Notes under the pieces: generated by a model
What the model saw: the letters and a program-made list of their open reading frames with translations, nothing else
Database searches by the model: none
What the model was told of the DNA's origin: nothing
Assembly (NCBI GenBank): GCA_007119305.1
Contig: SKPY01000187.1
Location: forward strand, 1 to 5,178
Direction: 5' to 3'
From: Nitriliruptorales bacterium
GTDB taxonomy: Bacteria > Actinomycetota > Nitriliruptoria > Euzebyales > Egibacteraceae
DNA: 5,178 nt
Translations under genes and position numbers: made by a program
In this document: positions 1 to 5,178 of the stretch, piece after piece
Numbering within the stretch: the first letter of the stretch is position 1
Layout: each line of letters begins with the position of its first letter

Positions 1-1215
1 CACCGCCGCGGGCTCCTGACGCGGTGCGGGGGTGTGCGCGCCACCGGGCACGGCGGCCTCGGGCTGCGCCTCCACCCCGGTTCGGCGTTCGAGCCGATCC
101 ATGCGGGCCGCCAGGGCGCCCGGATCGCCGCAGGCCTCCGGCAGGGCGGCCTTGCACAGCGCGAGCTCGAGCGGTAAGCGCACGTGTCCGCGGCGCATCT
201 GCGTCTGGGCGTCGGCGAGCAGCTCGACCGCCCGCAGCAGCTCGGTGCGCCCGAGCCGACCGGCCTGCTCCCGCAGGCGCGCGAGCTGCTCGGGGGTCCC
301 CTCGACGAGCCCGCGCTCGGGCGCGGTCTGCAGCAGGAACAGCCGGCGCAGATGCTCGACTGCGTCACGGGCGAACTGGCGCAGGTCCTGGCCGGAGTCG
401 GCCAGCTCGCCCACGAGCTGCACGAGGCCGGGGACGTCCCCGGCGGACAGCAACGCCGCGAGCTCGTCCAGCCGTTCCTGGCTCACGCTGCCGAGCACGT
501 CGATGACCGCGCGCACCGCCACCGTCCGGCCCGTGAACGCCACCACCTGGTCGAGCACCGACAGCGTGTCGCGCGCGCTGCCGTCGCCGGCGCGGACGAT
601 CAGCTCCAGCGCACCCGGCTCGAGCGTGATGCCCTCCGCGTCGGCGATGCGCTCGCAGTGCGCCGCGAGCTCGACGTCCGCGATGCGCTTGAAGTCGAAG
701 CGCTGGGTGCGGGAGTGGATCGTGGGCAGGACCTTGTGCGGCTCGGTGGTCGCGAACACGAACAGCACGTGGCCGGGCGGCTCCTCGACCGTCTTCAGGA
801 ACGCGTTCCAGCCCGCGGTGGACAGCATGTGGCACTCGTCGACGATGTAGACCTTCATGCGCGCCGACGCGGGGGCGAACGCCACCCGCTCGCGCAGCTC
901 CCGGACGTCGTCGACACCGCCGTGGCTCGCAGCGTCGATCTCGATCACGTCCACGCTCGACCCGGTCGTGATCGCCGTGCAGTGGTCACACGCGTTGCAC
1001 GGCGTCGCGCTGGGGCCCTCGGCGCAGTTGACCGCCTTCGCGAGGATGCGCGCCGTGGACGTCTTCCCGGTCCCGCGCGGGCCGGTGAACAGGTAGGCGT
1101 GGTGCAGCGCACCCTCGGCGATGGCGTTCGCGAGCGTCGTGGTGATGTGCGCCTGGCCGACGACCTCGGCGAAGGTCTGCGAGCGGTACTTGCGGTAGAG
1201 CGAGACGTGGGCCAC
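1..1215 (-). CDS. dnaX: DNA polymerase III subunit gamma/tau, N-terminal 405 residues (partial)
   Basis: This is the ATPase subunit of the clamp-loader complex, which opens the sliding beta clamp and places it on primed DNA during replication. Visible from the start are the LYRKYR motif (residues 6-11), Walker A GPRGTGKT (45-52), a four-cysteine zinc module (C64, C73, C76, C79), a Walker B/DExH box VYIVDECH (122-129), sensor 1 FATTEPHK (154-161), the arginine-finger motif HSRTQRF with R169, and sensor 2 GSARD (212-216). The region from about 235 to 360 fits clamp-loader domain III. From about 380 the sequence becomes rich in Pro, Ala and Glu, as expected for the linker towards tau-specific domains, which lie beyond the window. 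The GTG start is chosen because AHVSLYRKYR follows immediately and a GAGGA ribosome binding site (1222-1226) lies 6 bases upstream. The SRP RNA lies just upstream on the same strand. The usual SRC motif reads SRT here. Whether a shorter gamma form is made cannot be judged, since the 3' part is missing. Confidence 0.97.
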   Translation of the reverse strand, partial: MAHVSLYRKYRSQTFAEVVGQAHITTTLANAIAEGALHHAYLFTGPRGTGKTSTARILAKAVNCAEGPSATPCNACDHCTAITTGSSVDVIEIDAASHGGVDDVRELRERVAFAPASARMKVYIVDECHMLSTAGWNAFLKTVEEPPGHVLFVFATTEPHKVLPTIHSRTQRFDFKRIADVELAAHCERIADAEGITLEPGALELIVRAGDGSARDTLSVLDQVVAFTGRTVAVRAVIDVLGSVSQERLDELAALLSAGDVPGLVQLVGELADSGQDLRQFARDAVEHLRRLFLLQTAPERGLVEGTPEQLARLREQAGRLGRTELLRAVELLADAQTQMRRGHVRLPLELALCKAALPEACGDPGALAARMDRLERRTGVEAQPEAAVPGGAHTPAPRQEPAAV

Positions 1216-1251
1216 GGCGCGTCCTCGGACGGGATCGTGGGGAAGGGGGAG

Positions 1252-1400
<149 letters not shown>

Positions 1401-1409
1401 GGAGCCTCG

Positions 1410-1415
1410 ATGGTA
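1410..1415 (-). promoter_or_regulatory. Possible -10 element for the SRP RNA
   Basis: The minus strand reads TACCAT here, matching the TAnnnT pattern of actinobacterial housekeeping -10 boxes. Transcription would begin about seven bases downstream, near 1403, which agrees with the outer end of the predicted SRP RNA helix at about 1400. No convincing TTGACA-like -35 is present at 16-18 bases, so the call rests on the -10 box and its position alone. Confidence 0.35.
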
Positions 1416-1462
1416 GCACCCGCAACCCGCGACGCGTGCCGGCCCGCGCCTGCCGGCATGCG

Positions 1463-2509
1463 TCAGGCCGCGCGCGTCGACACGGGCAGCGTCACCGAGC
1501 CGCCGTCGAGGAGCGCGTCGCGGGCCTCGTCGAACGTGGCCACGCCGATGATCTCGAGCGTGCTGCCGGGCCGCCGCGCGGCCTTGGCGGTGTCGAGCAG
1601 CGCGGCGGGCACCACGAGCACCTCCGCGCCGGTGGCCTCGGCGGCGGCGACCTTCTGGCGCACCCCGCCGACCGCGCCCACGTTCCCGTCCTGGTCGATG
1701 CGGCCGGTGCCCGCGACGTTGCGCCCCGCGGCGAGATCGACGTCGCGTGCCGCCTTGTCGTACACGGTGAGCGCGACCATGAGGCCCGCGCTCGGGCCAC
1801 CGATCCCGCCGCCGTCGACCGCGACGTCGACCGGCAGGTCGATGCGGGGCTCGTGCGTCTGCCCGAGGATGCCCACCCCCGGGCGGGTTCCGTCCGCGGT
1901 CTGGAGCGCTGCGGTCTCGAGCTCCACCTGCACGTGCTCGTCGTCGCGTTCGACGTCGAGCAGCAGCGCCGCGCCGGCGTCGTCGGGCATGACCGCGCGG
2001 AGGTCCTCGAAGCCGCGCACCGGGGTGCCGTCGACCGCCACGATGACGTCGCCGGGCGCGAGCCGGTTCTCGGCCGGCGTGCCGGGCACCACCTCGGCGA
2101 CCAGCACCCCGCTGCCGGTCACCTCACGGGGGTCGACGGTGTAGCCGGCCGCCTGGAGCCCCACGGCGGCAGCCACCGCAGCGGTCTCCTCGAACACGTC
2201 GCGCTGGCGGGCGAAGTAGGTGTCGTCGTCCTCGTGCGGCGGCAGCAGCTGCGCCTCGGCCACGACGGTGCGGTCGGCGTCAACCACGGCCTGCAGCAGC
2301 CGCGCCACCGTGCCTCGGCTGAGCGTGACCGCGAGCAGCAGGTAGTCACCCCGCAGGGTCGCGTCCTCAACCGCCACGACGACGCGCTCGTCCAGGCTGA
2401 CGGGCTCGCGGGGGGTCTCCACGAACACCGGCAGCGGGACGATGAAGCCCGCCGCCACGATCACCGCGAGGCAGACAGGCAGGAACAGCGCGCGTGCGAG
2501 CCGGCTCAT
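1463..2509 (-). CDS. Membrane-anchored PDZ/Lon-type serine protease, YlbL family
   Basis: This is a 348-residue protease. One N-terminal membrane segment (about 7-28, rich in Leu, Val, Ala and Ile) should anchor it with the rest outside the cytoplasm. A PDZ domain follows at about 125-200; it contains GSGVLVAEVVPGTPAE and the LAPGDVIVAVDG turn typical of peptide-binding PDZ domains. The C-terminal third is a Lon (S16) proteolytic domain: the nucleophile is Ser240 in GGPSAGL and the partner is Lys286 in GGVRQK. There is no AAA+ ATPase part, so it is not a true Lon. This architecture matches Bacillus subtilis YlbL, which as I recall degrades the division inhibitor YneA after DNA damage; the substrate here is unknown. 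The start is the ATG at 2507-2509, which overlaps the stop of the upstream site-2 protease gene (ATGA). A GGAG lies 11 bases upstream. A longer in-frame reading to 2695 would encode an Arg-rich, non-family extension inside the upstream gene and was not adopted. Confidence 0.93.
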   Translation of the reverse strand: MSRLARALFLPVCLAVIVAAGFIVPLPVFVETPREPVSLDERVVVAVEDATLRGDYLLLAVTLSRGTVARLLQAVVDADRTVVAEAQLLPPHEDDDTYFARQRDVFEETAAVAAAVGLQAAGYTVDPREVTGSGVLVAEVVPGTPAENRLAPGDVIVAVDGTPVRGFEDLRAVMPDDAGAALLLDVERDDEHVQVELETAALQTADGTRPGVGILGQTHEPRIDLPVDVAVDGGGIGGPSAGLMVALTVYDKAARDVDLAAGRNVAGTGRIDQDGNVGAVGGVRQKVAAAEATGAEVLVVPAALLDTAKAARRPGSTLEIIGVATFDEARDALLDGGSVTLPVSTRAA

Positions 2510-3639
2510 CGCCGCACCGGCTCCGTGACGAGGCTGGGGGTGAGCAGGCCGACCGGCCGACCACCGTCGACCACGATGAGCATCTGCCGGGGCGCGTCGA
2601 CGATGTGCTCGAGGACGTCGTCCATCGTCGCGTTGGCGTCGATCGTGGCGGCGGCGCCAGCGTGTGCGATCGCAGACAGGGGGGTGCGCCACCACTCGTC
2701 CCGCGGGACCGTGTCGAAGTCGTCGAGTCCCACCGCGCCACGCACCGGGTCACCGACCGGCCACAGCACCGACGGGCGGTCCTGGACCGCCACGACCGCC
2801 TCGTGGAGCGTGGCGTCGGGCTCCAGGGCGGGCGGGACCGAACCCATGACGTCGCGGGCGTGCAGGTGCTCGAGGCGCTCACGCAGGCGTGCGCGGCGGT
2901 GCGCGTCGGCAGCGCCCTTGAACAGGAACAGGGCGATGAGCAGCTCCCAGATGCCGCCGAGGGCCGCGCCGCCGGGCGTGAGCAGCGCCCAGATCCCCAG
3001 CGCACCGAGCGCGAGCGCCAGCAGCTGCCCGACACGCGCGGCCCACCGCGTCGCCCCGTTGGGCCGGCCGGTGACCGCCCACAAAACGGAGCGCAGGAGA
3101 CGGCCGCCGTCGAGCGGATACGCCGGCACGACGTTGAAGATCGCCAGCAGCAGGTTCGCCCAGGCGAGGTAGCCCGCGATGATCGCGAACGGTTGGTACG
3201 CCTCCACGGCGGTGTAGACGAGCCCGAAGGCCGCTGCCAGCGTGAGGCTGATGAACGGGCCGACGCCCACGATCGCGAACTCGTCGCGCGCGCTGCGGGC
3301 CTCCTTGGTGGACTCGGTCACTCCGCCGAGCATGAACAGCGTGATGCCGAGCACCGGCAGCCCGCGGTCGAGGCTGGTGAACGCGTGCCCCAGCTCGTGG
3401 GCGAGCAGGCTCGCGAAGAACAGCAGCGACGCCGCCACTGCTGCGGCGACCACCACCGCCACGCTCGTCTCCAGCAGGCGGACGTCCATGCGGCTGTAGA
3501 AGATCCAGGTGACGAGCCCGGCGATGATGAGCCACGACCAGTCGATGCGGATCGGGATCCCCCGCAGGCGCGCCACGGTGACCGCGTTGCGAAACGAGCC
3601 GGTCGGCTCCGGCCGGCGCGGCGACGCGGCCGCGGTCAT
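2506..3639 (-). CDS. M50-family site-2 intramembrane metalloprotease with C-terminal CBS domains
   Basis: This is a 377-residue zinc protease that cuts substrates within the membrane. The zinc site is HELGH (residues 81-85, catalytic Glu82) inside a hydrophobic helix. The second zinc-ligand motif, NVVPAYPLDGGR (169-180), supplies Asp177. Membrane segments are visible at roughly 35-49, 58-80, 121-143, 150-170, 203-222 and 226-241. After them comes a charged stretch and then a tandem CBS pair (about 263-312 and 320-370; RDVM at the start and MLIVVDGGRPVGLLT in the second). CBS pairs usually bind adenine nucleotides and could gate activity. The layout resembles SpoIVFB-like and archaeal CBS-bearing S2P proteins. 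The ATG at 3639 is chosen because GGAG (3647-3650) lies 7 bases upstream; an in-frame GTG at 3690 would add 17 Arg/Pro-rich residues. The stop codon overlaps the start of the Lon-like protease, implying one transcript. No sigma or anti-sigma gene is adjacent, so the substrate is unknown. Confidence 0.94.
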   Translation of the reverse strand: MTAAASPRRPEPTGSFRNAVTVARLRGIPIRIDWSWLIIAGLVTWIFYSRMDVRLLETSVAVVVAAAVAASLLFFASLLAHELGHAFTSLDRGLPVLGITLFMLGGVTESTKEARSARDEFAIVGVGPFISLTLAAAFGLVYTAVEAYQPFAIIAGYLAWANLLLAIFNVVPAYPLDGGRLLRSVLWAVTGRPNGATRWAARVGQLLALALGALGIWALLTPGGAALGGIWELLIALFLFKGAADAHRRARLRERLEHLHARDVMGSVPPALEPDATLHEAVVAVQDRPSVLWPVGDPVRGAVGLDDFDTVPRDEWWRTPLSAIAHAGAAATIDANATMDDVLEHIVDAPRQMLIVVDGGRPVGLLTPSLVTEPVRR

Positions 3640-3749
3640 GTGGGGGCTCCGACGCTGGGCGGACGCCGCCGGCCCGGGGCGCCGGCGCACGCGGCACTGC
3701 CTGCACAGATCATGTCACCCGCCACTCTACGAGCCGGGTCGCGCAGGCG

Positions 3750-3782
3750 GCTGGCGGTGGGGGCGGGATTCGAACCCGCGAG
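3750..3782 (+). repeat. 33-bp direct repeat, copy 1 (tRNA 3' end)
   Basis: This stretch matches 5146-5178 at 31 of 33 positions, covering T arm, acceptor strand, CCA and two bases beyond. The two differences are the two halves of one T-stem base pair. It is explained by paralogous tRNA genes and need not be a mobile-element boundary. Confidence 0.8.
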
Positions 3783-3843
3783 GGACTTGCGTCCCAACCC
3801 GCACTCCAAACGGGCGCACTAGGCCTGACTATGCGACCCCACC
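3752..3843 (-). tRNA. tRNA-Ser (anticodon GGA)
   Basis: The minus strand folds as a complete class II tRNA of 92 nt including an encoded CCA. The acceptor is GGTGGGG paired with CCCCACC and discriminator G. The D stem is GCAT/GTGC with an 11-base loop containing GG. The anticodon stem is CCCGT/GCGGG around the loop TTGGAGT (anticodon GGA, reading UCC and UCU). The 18-base variable arm has the stem GGGAC/GTCCC around GCAA. The T arm is GCGGG-TTCGAAT-CCCGC. The long variable arm and discriminator G identify serine. Oddities are G37 and T38 after the anticodon, where A is usual, and a T-G pair closing the anticodon stem. It lies upstream of the protease operon on the same strand and is divergent from the ThpR-type gene. 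Confidence 0.95.
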
Positions 3844-3850
3844 TCGGGGT

Positions 3851-3866
3851 TGCGGCAGCAACCGCA
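3851..3866 (-). other. Short hairpin in the 5' leader of the tRNA-Ser precursor
   Basis: The minus strand reads TGCGG-TTGCTG-CCGCA, a 5-bp stem with a 6-base loop ending 7 bases before the mature tRNA 5' end. If transcription starts near 3869 as the promoter suggests, this hairpin would form almost the entire leader removed by RNase P. The stem is short, so the call is tentative. Confidence 0.3.
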
Positions 3867-3875
3867 CGGCGCGCC

Positions 3876-3905
3876 AGGATACCCCGTCGCCGAACCGACC
3901 GTCGA
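3876..3905 (-). promoter_or_regulatory. Likely housekeeping sigma promoter of tRNA-Ser
   Basis: On the minus strand a -35-like TCGACG (3900-3905; four of six match TTGACA) is separated by 18 bases from a -10 box TATCCT (3876-3881; fits TAnnnT). The start would fall near 3869, giving a leader of about 26 nt before the tRNA. It is the best-formed promoter in the window and sits where a tRNA promoter is needed. Confidence 0.6.
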
Positions 3906-3929
3906 TGCGCGCCGGGACCGGCGGCCTGG

Positions 3930-3935
3930 TACAAC
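3930..3935 (+). promoter_or_regulatory. Probable -10 element giving a leaderless ThpR-type transcript
   Basis: TACAAC occupies positions -12 to -7 relative to the A of the downstream ATG at 3942, matching TATAAT at four of six bases. No purine-rich Shine-Dalgarno sequence precedes the ATG. The combination is typical of leaderless actinobacterial mRNAs whose first base is the start codon. No recognisable -35 was found at 16-18 bases. Confidence 0.45.
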
Positions 3936-3941
3936 CCCTGT

Positions 3942-4523
3942 ATGAGCGCTGCAGACGCAGCACCGGGGGCGCACTGGCGGCTGTTCGTGGCGGTTGGCGT
4001 GCCTCAGCGCGTGCGGGACGACGTGGCGGACGCCGGCGAGCAGCTGCGCACGCACGCCCCGGACGCGCGCTGGACCGACCCTGCGGGCTGGCACCTCACC
4101 CTCGCCTTCCTCGGCTCCGTGGCCACCGCCCAGGTCGCGGCGATCGAGACCGCGCTCGCGCAGGTCGCTGCCAGCCACGCGCCCTTCCCGCTGTCGCTCA
4201 CCGGGCAGGCGGGCATGTTCGGGCGCCGGGTGCTCTGGGTCGGGTTCGACGCCAGCCCCGAGCTCAGTGTGCTCGCGAACGACGTGCGCGCCGCCCTGGA
4301 GCCCCTCGGGTTCCCGCCCGACGAGCGCCCGTTCCACCCCCACCTCACCCTGGCGCGCGCCCGCAAGGGCAACGCCTTGCCGCGCGGGCTCGCCGACCGC
4401 TACGTGGGCCCGACCACCGCCTGGACGGTGGACACGCTCGACCTCATGCGGTCGCATCTCAGCCGTGCCGGAGCGCGGTACGAGCGGGTCGGCGCCTGGC
4501 CGCTGGCCGCGGCGCCGGAGTGA
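3942..4523 (+). CDS. thpR: RNA 2',3'-cyclic phosphodiesterase, ThpR/LigT (2'-5' RNA ligase) family
   Basis: This is a 193-residue cytoplasmic enzyme of the 2H phosphoesterase superfamily. Members hydrolyse 2',3'-cyclic phosphate at RNA ends to a 2'-phosphate, and E. coli LigT/ThpR can also ligate tRNA halves through a 2'-5' bond in vitro. Both catalytic HxTx motifs are present: HLTL at 51-54 (GWHLTLAFLG) and HLTL at 134-137 (FHPHLTLAR), about 80 residues apart as expected. The N-terminal strand RLFVAV (13-18) and the length of about 190 residues also fit. The start is the ATG at 3942; family similarity begins at residue 12, and an upstream in-frame reading from 3831 runs into the tRNA. No ribosome binding site precedes the ATG, suggesting a leaderless mRNA. 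It is divergent from tRNA-Ser and convergent with the 131-residue gene. The family is clear; its substrate in the cell is not known. Confidence 0.93.
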   Translation: MSAADAAPGAHWRLFVAVGVPQRVRDDVADAGEQLRTHAPDARWTDPAGWHLTLAFLGSVATAQVAAIETALAQVAASHAPFPLSLTGQAGMFGRRVLWVGFDASPELSVLANDVRAALEPLGFPPDERPFHPHLTLARARKGNALPRGLADRYVGPTTAWTVDTLDLMRSHLSRAGARYERVGAWPLAAAPE

Positions 4524-4532
4524 GGCGGCGCC
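4511..4532. terminator. Possible GC hairpin between convergent genes
   Basis: GGCGCC (4511-4516) and GGCGCC (4527-4532) form a 6-bp inverted repeat with a 10-base loop that contains the ThpR-type stop codon. It would fold on either strand between the two convergent genes. There is no T-run after it on the plus strand, so termination is only a suggestion from position. The remaining bases to 4584 show nothing else clear. Confidence 0.25.
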
Positions 4533-4584
4533 CCCCTTCGGCTCACGGTGTGATGACGGCGTGGATGCGCTCACCCGCTCCGGG

Positions 4585-4980
4585 CTACTTCCACTCCCAC
4601 ACCTTGACCCGCAGCGCGCCGTCGCCGTCGATCTCGAGCTCGTACACGCCGGCGACGGCGTTCGCCTGGGCGAGCTTGTCCGAGCCGGTGCGCAGGTAGA
4701 CCGAGCCGCGCCAGGTCGTCGCGCCGCCGGCCTCCGCGCGCCCGATGCCCTGCCCCGACCAGGTCACGACGTCGCCGTCGGCGGTCGTGACGATGCCATG
4801 TCCACGTTCGCCCCACAACGTGCCGTCGGGCCGGAGCGTCGACAGGTACGTGCCCGTGTCGGTCATCGGCACCCCGAGCACCGTGCCCTGGCTCCGGAAG
4901 CTGACCTCCATCTCGGTCTCGGACAGCACCCGCGTCCCGGTGATCTGGCCTTCTTCCTCGACGATGAGCTCGCCAAGCAT
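4585..4980 (-). CDS. Conserved hypothetical protein, predicted beta-rich (131 aa)
   Basis: I do not recognise a characterised family. The 131-residue product has no signal peptide, membrane segment, cysteine or histidine cluster. It looks beta-rich throughout, with alternating short strands and Gly turns: GTVLGVPMTDTGTY at 32-45, TTADGDVVTWSGQGIGR at 65-81 and TTWRGSVYLRTGSDKLA at 88-104. It ends in the aromatic VKVWEWK. The pattern suggests a small lipocalin- or avidin-like barrel, and I recall similar uncharacterised proteins ending in WEWK in actinobacteria and archaea, but could not verify this. The start is the ATG at 4980, since GGGAGGG (4988-4994) lies 7 bases upstream; an in-frame extension to 5142 would add 54 Arg-rich residues unlike the rest. 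A possible promoter lies at 5079-5108. Neighbours give no functional hint: a tRNA upstream, the ThpR-type gene facing it. Confidence 0.8.
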   Translation of the reverse strand: MLGELIVEEEGQITGTRVLSETEMEVSFRSQGTVLGVPMTDTGTYLSTLRPDGTLWGERGHGIVTTADGDVVTWSGQGIGRAEAGGATTWRGSVYLRTGSDKLAQANAVAGVYELEIDGDGALRVKVWEWK

Positions 4981-5078
4981 GGCTTCGCCCTCCCTCGTGT
5001 CGGTGTCAGCGCCATTCGCGTGGGCCCGTCGGCCGGTAACGGACGCTCGCTCCCCGCCGGATCGGCCCCGTGGCGTCG

Positions 5079-5108
5079 AGCCTGAAGGCCGTCGGGACGT
5101 GCTGTCAA
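5079..5108 (-). promoter_or_regulatory. Possible promoter of the 131-residue hypothetical gene
   Basis: The minus strand has a perfect -35 TTGACA (5103-5108) and, 18 bases on, CAGGCT (5079-5084), which keeps the A at position 2 and T at position 6 of the -10 consensus but not the first T. The start would be near 5072, with a 5' leader of about 90 nt. The -35 lies about 40 bases after the 3' end of the upstream tRNA. Confidence 0.4.
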
Positions 5109-5145
5109 GGGGGCGGCTGGCTCGCGCAGGGAGGGCGCGCACGTC

Positions 5146-5178
5146 GCTGGCGGTGGGGGAGGGATTCGAACCCTCGAG
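5146..5178 (+). repeat. 33-bp direct repeat, copy 2 (tRNA 3' end)
   Basis: This is the second copy of the tRNA 3'-end repeat; the match may continue past the right edge of the window. The copies lie 1396 bp apart and enclose the ThpR-type and 131-residue genes. Confidence 0.8.
5148..5178 (-). tRNA. 3' end of a tRNA, probably tRNA-Ser (partial)
   Basis: The minus strand ends in a T arm GAGGG-TTCGAAT-CCCTC, acceptor strand CCCCACC, discriminator G and encoded CCA. The acceptor strand, discriminator and CTC before the T stem are identical to those of the tRNA-Ser at 3752-3843, so a serine isoacceptor is most likely. The anticodon lies outside the window, so the identity is inferred. Confidence 0.85.

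Noticed and set aside
1436..3172. Long open plus-strand frame (578 codons) opposite both protease genes
   Set aside because: Its translation is Arg/His/Gly-rich low-complexity sequence without any domain. It is antisense to two genes with intact catalytic motifs, and such frames are expected in high-GC DNA where third positions are mostly G or C.
3724..3729. TAGAGT on the minus strand as the -10 of the protease operon
   Set aside because: It fits TAnnnT and lies between the tRNA and the M50 gene, but no -35 is recognisable at 16-18 bases, and read-through from the tRNA promoter cannot be excluded.
3710..3746. Weak inverted repeat ACCCG/CGGGT downstream of tRNA-Ser as a terminator
   Set aside because: Only five continuous pairs with a long loop and no T-run follow.
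2494..3822. Plus-strand open frame of 442 codons opposite the M50 protease that runs into the tRNA
   Set aside because: Arg/Asp/His-rich shadow with no domain; it overlaps the tRNA-Ser gene in antisense.
3844..5147. A genomic island bounded by tRNA 3' ends
   Set aside because: There is no integrase, phage or transposon gene. The composition matches the flanks, and the repeats are explained by two related serine tRNAs.

Overview
The window is very GC-rich, as in Actinobacteria. It has a GTG start, a leaderless-looking gene, and a signal recognition particle (SRP) RNA gene directly upstream of dnaX, an arrangement I recall from several actinobacteria. The DnaX arginine-finger segment (SRTQRFDF) and zinc motif are not those I associate with Streptomyces or Mycobacterium. 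A deep-branching actinobacterial lineage is therefore my guess, but the genus cannot be fixed from sequence reading alone.

Layout, right to left on the minus strand. At the right edge is the 3' end of a tRNA, probably serine (5148-5178). Next is an uncharacterised 131-residue protein (4585-4980) with a strong ribosome binding site and a possible promoter. Facing it on the plus strand is a ThpR/LigT-type RNA 2',3'-cyclic phosphodiesterase (3942-4523), which appears to lack a leader. Divergent from that gene is a complete tRNA-Ser(GGA) with encoded CCA (3752-3843) and a recognisable promoter. There follows a two-gene protease operon: an M50 site-2 protease with a C-terminal CBS pair (2506-3639), then a PDZ/Lon-type membrane-anchored serine protease of the YlbL family (1463-2509). 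The two overlap by an ATGA. Next comes SRP RNA (about 1252-1400), then dnaX for the DNA polymerase III gamma/tau clamp-loader subunit (1-1215), cut by the left edge.

Functionally this is mostly a core housekeeping neighbourhood: translation (two tRNAs), RNA end processing (ThpR), protein targeting to the membrane (SRP RNA), membrane proteolysis (two proteases) and replication (DnaX). I saw no mobile element, CRISPR array or phage gene. The parts most worth a second look are the translationally coupled protease pair, which could be a site-1/site-2 proteolytic cascade, the uncharacterised protein between the tRNA genes, and the odd G37/T38 in the tRNA-Ser anticodon loop.
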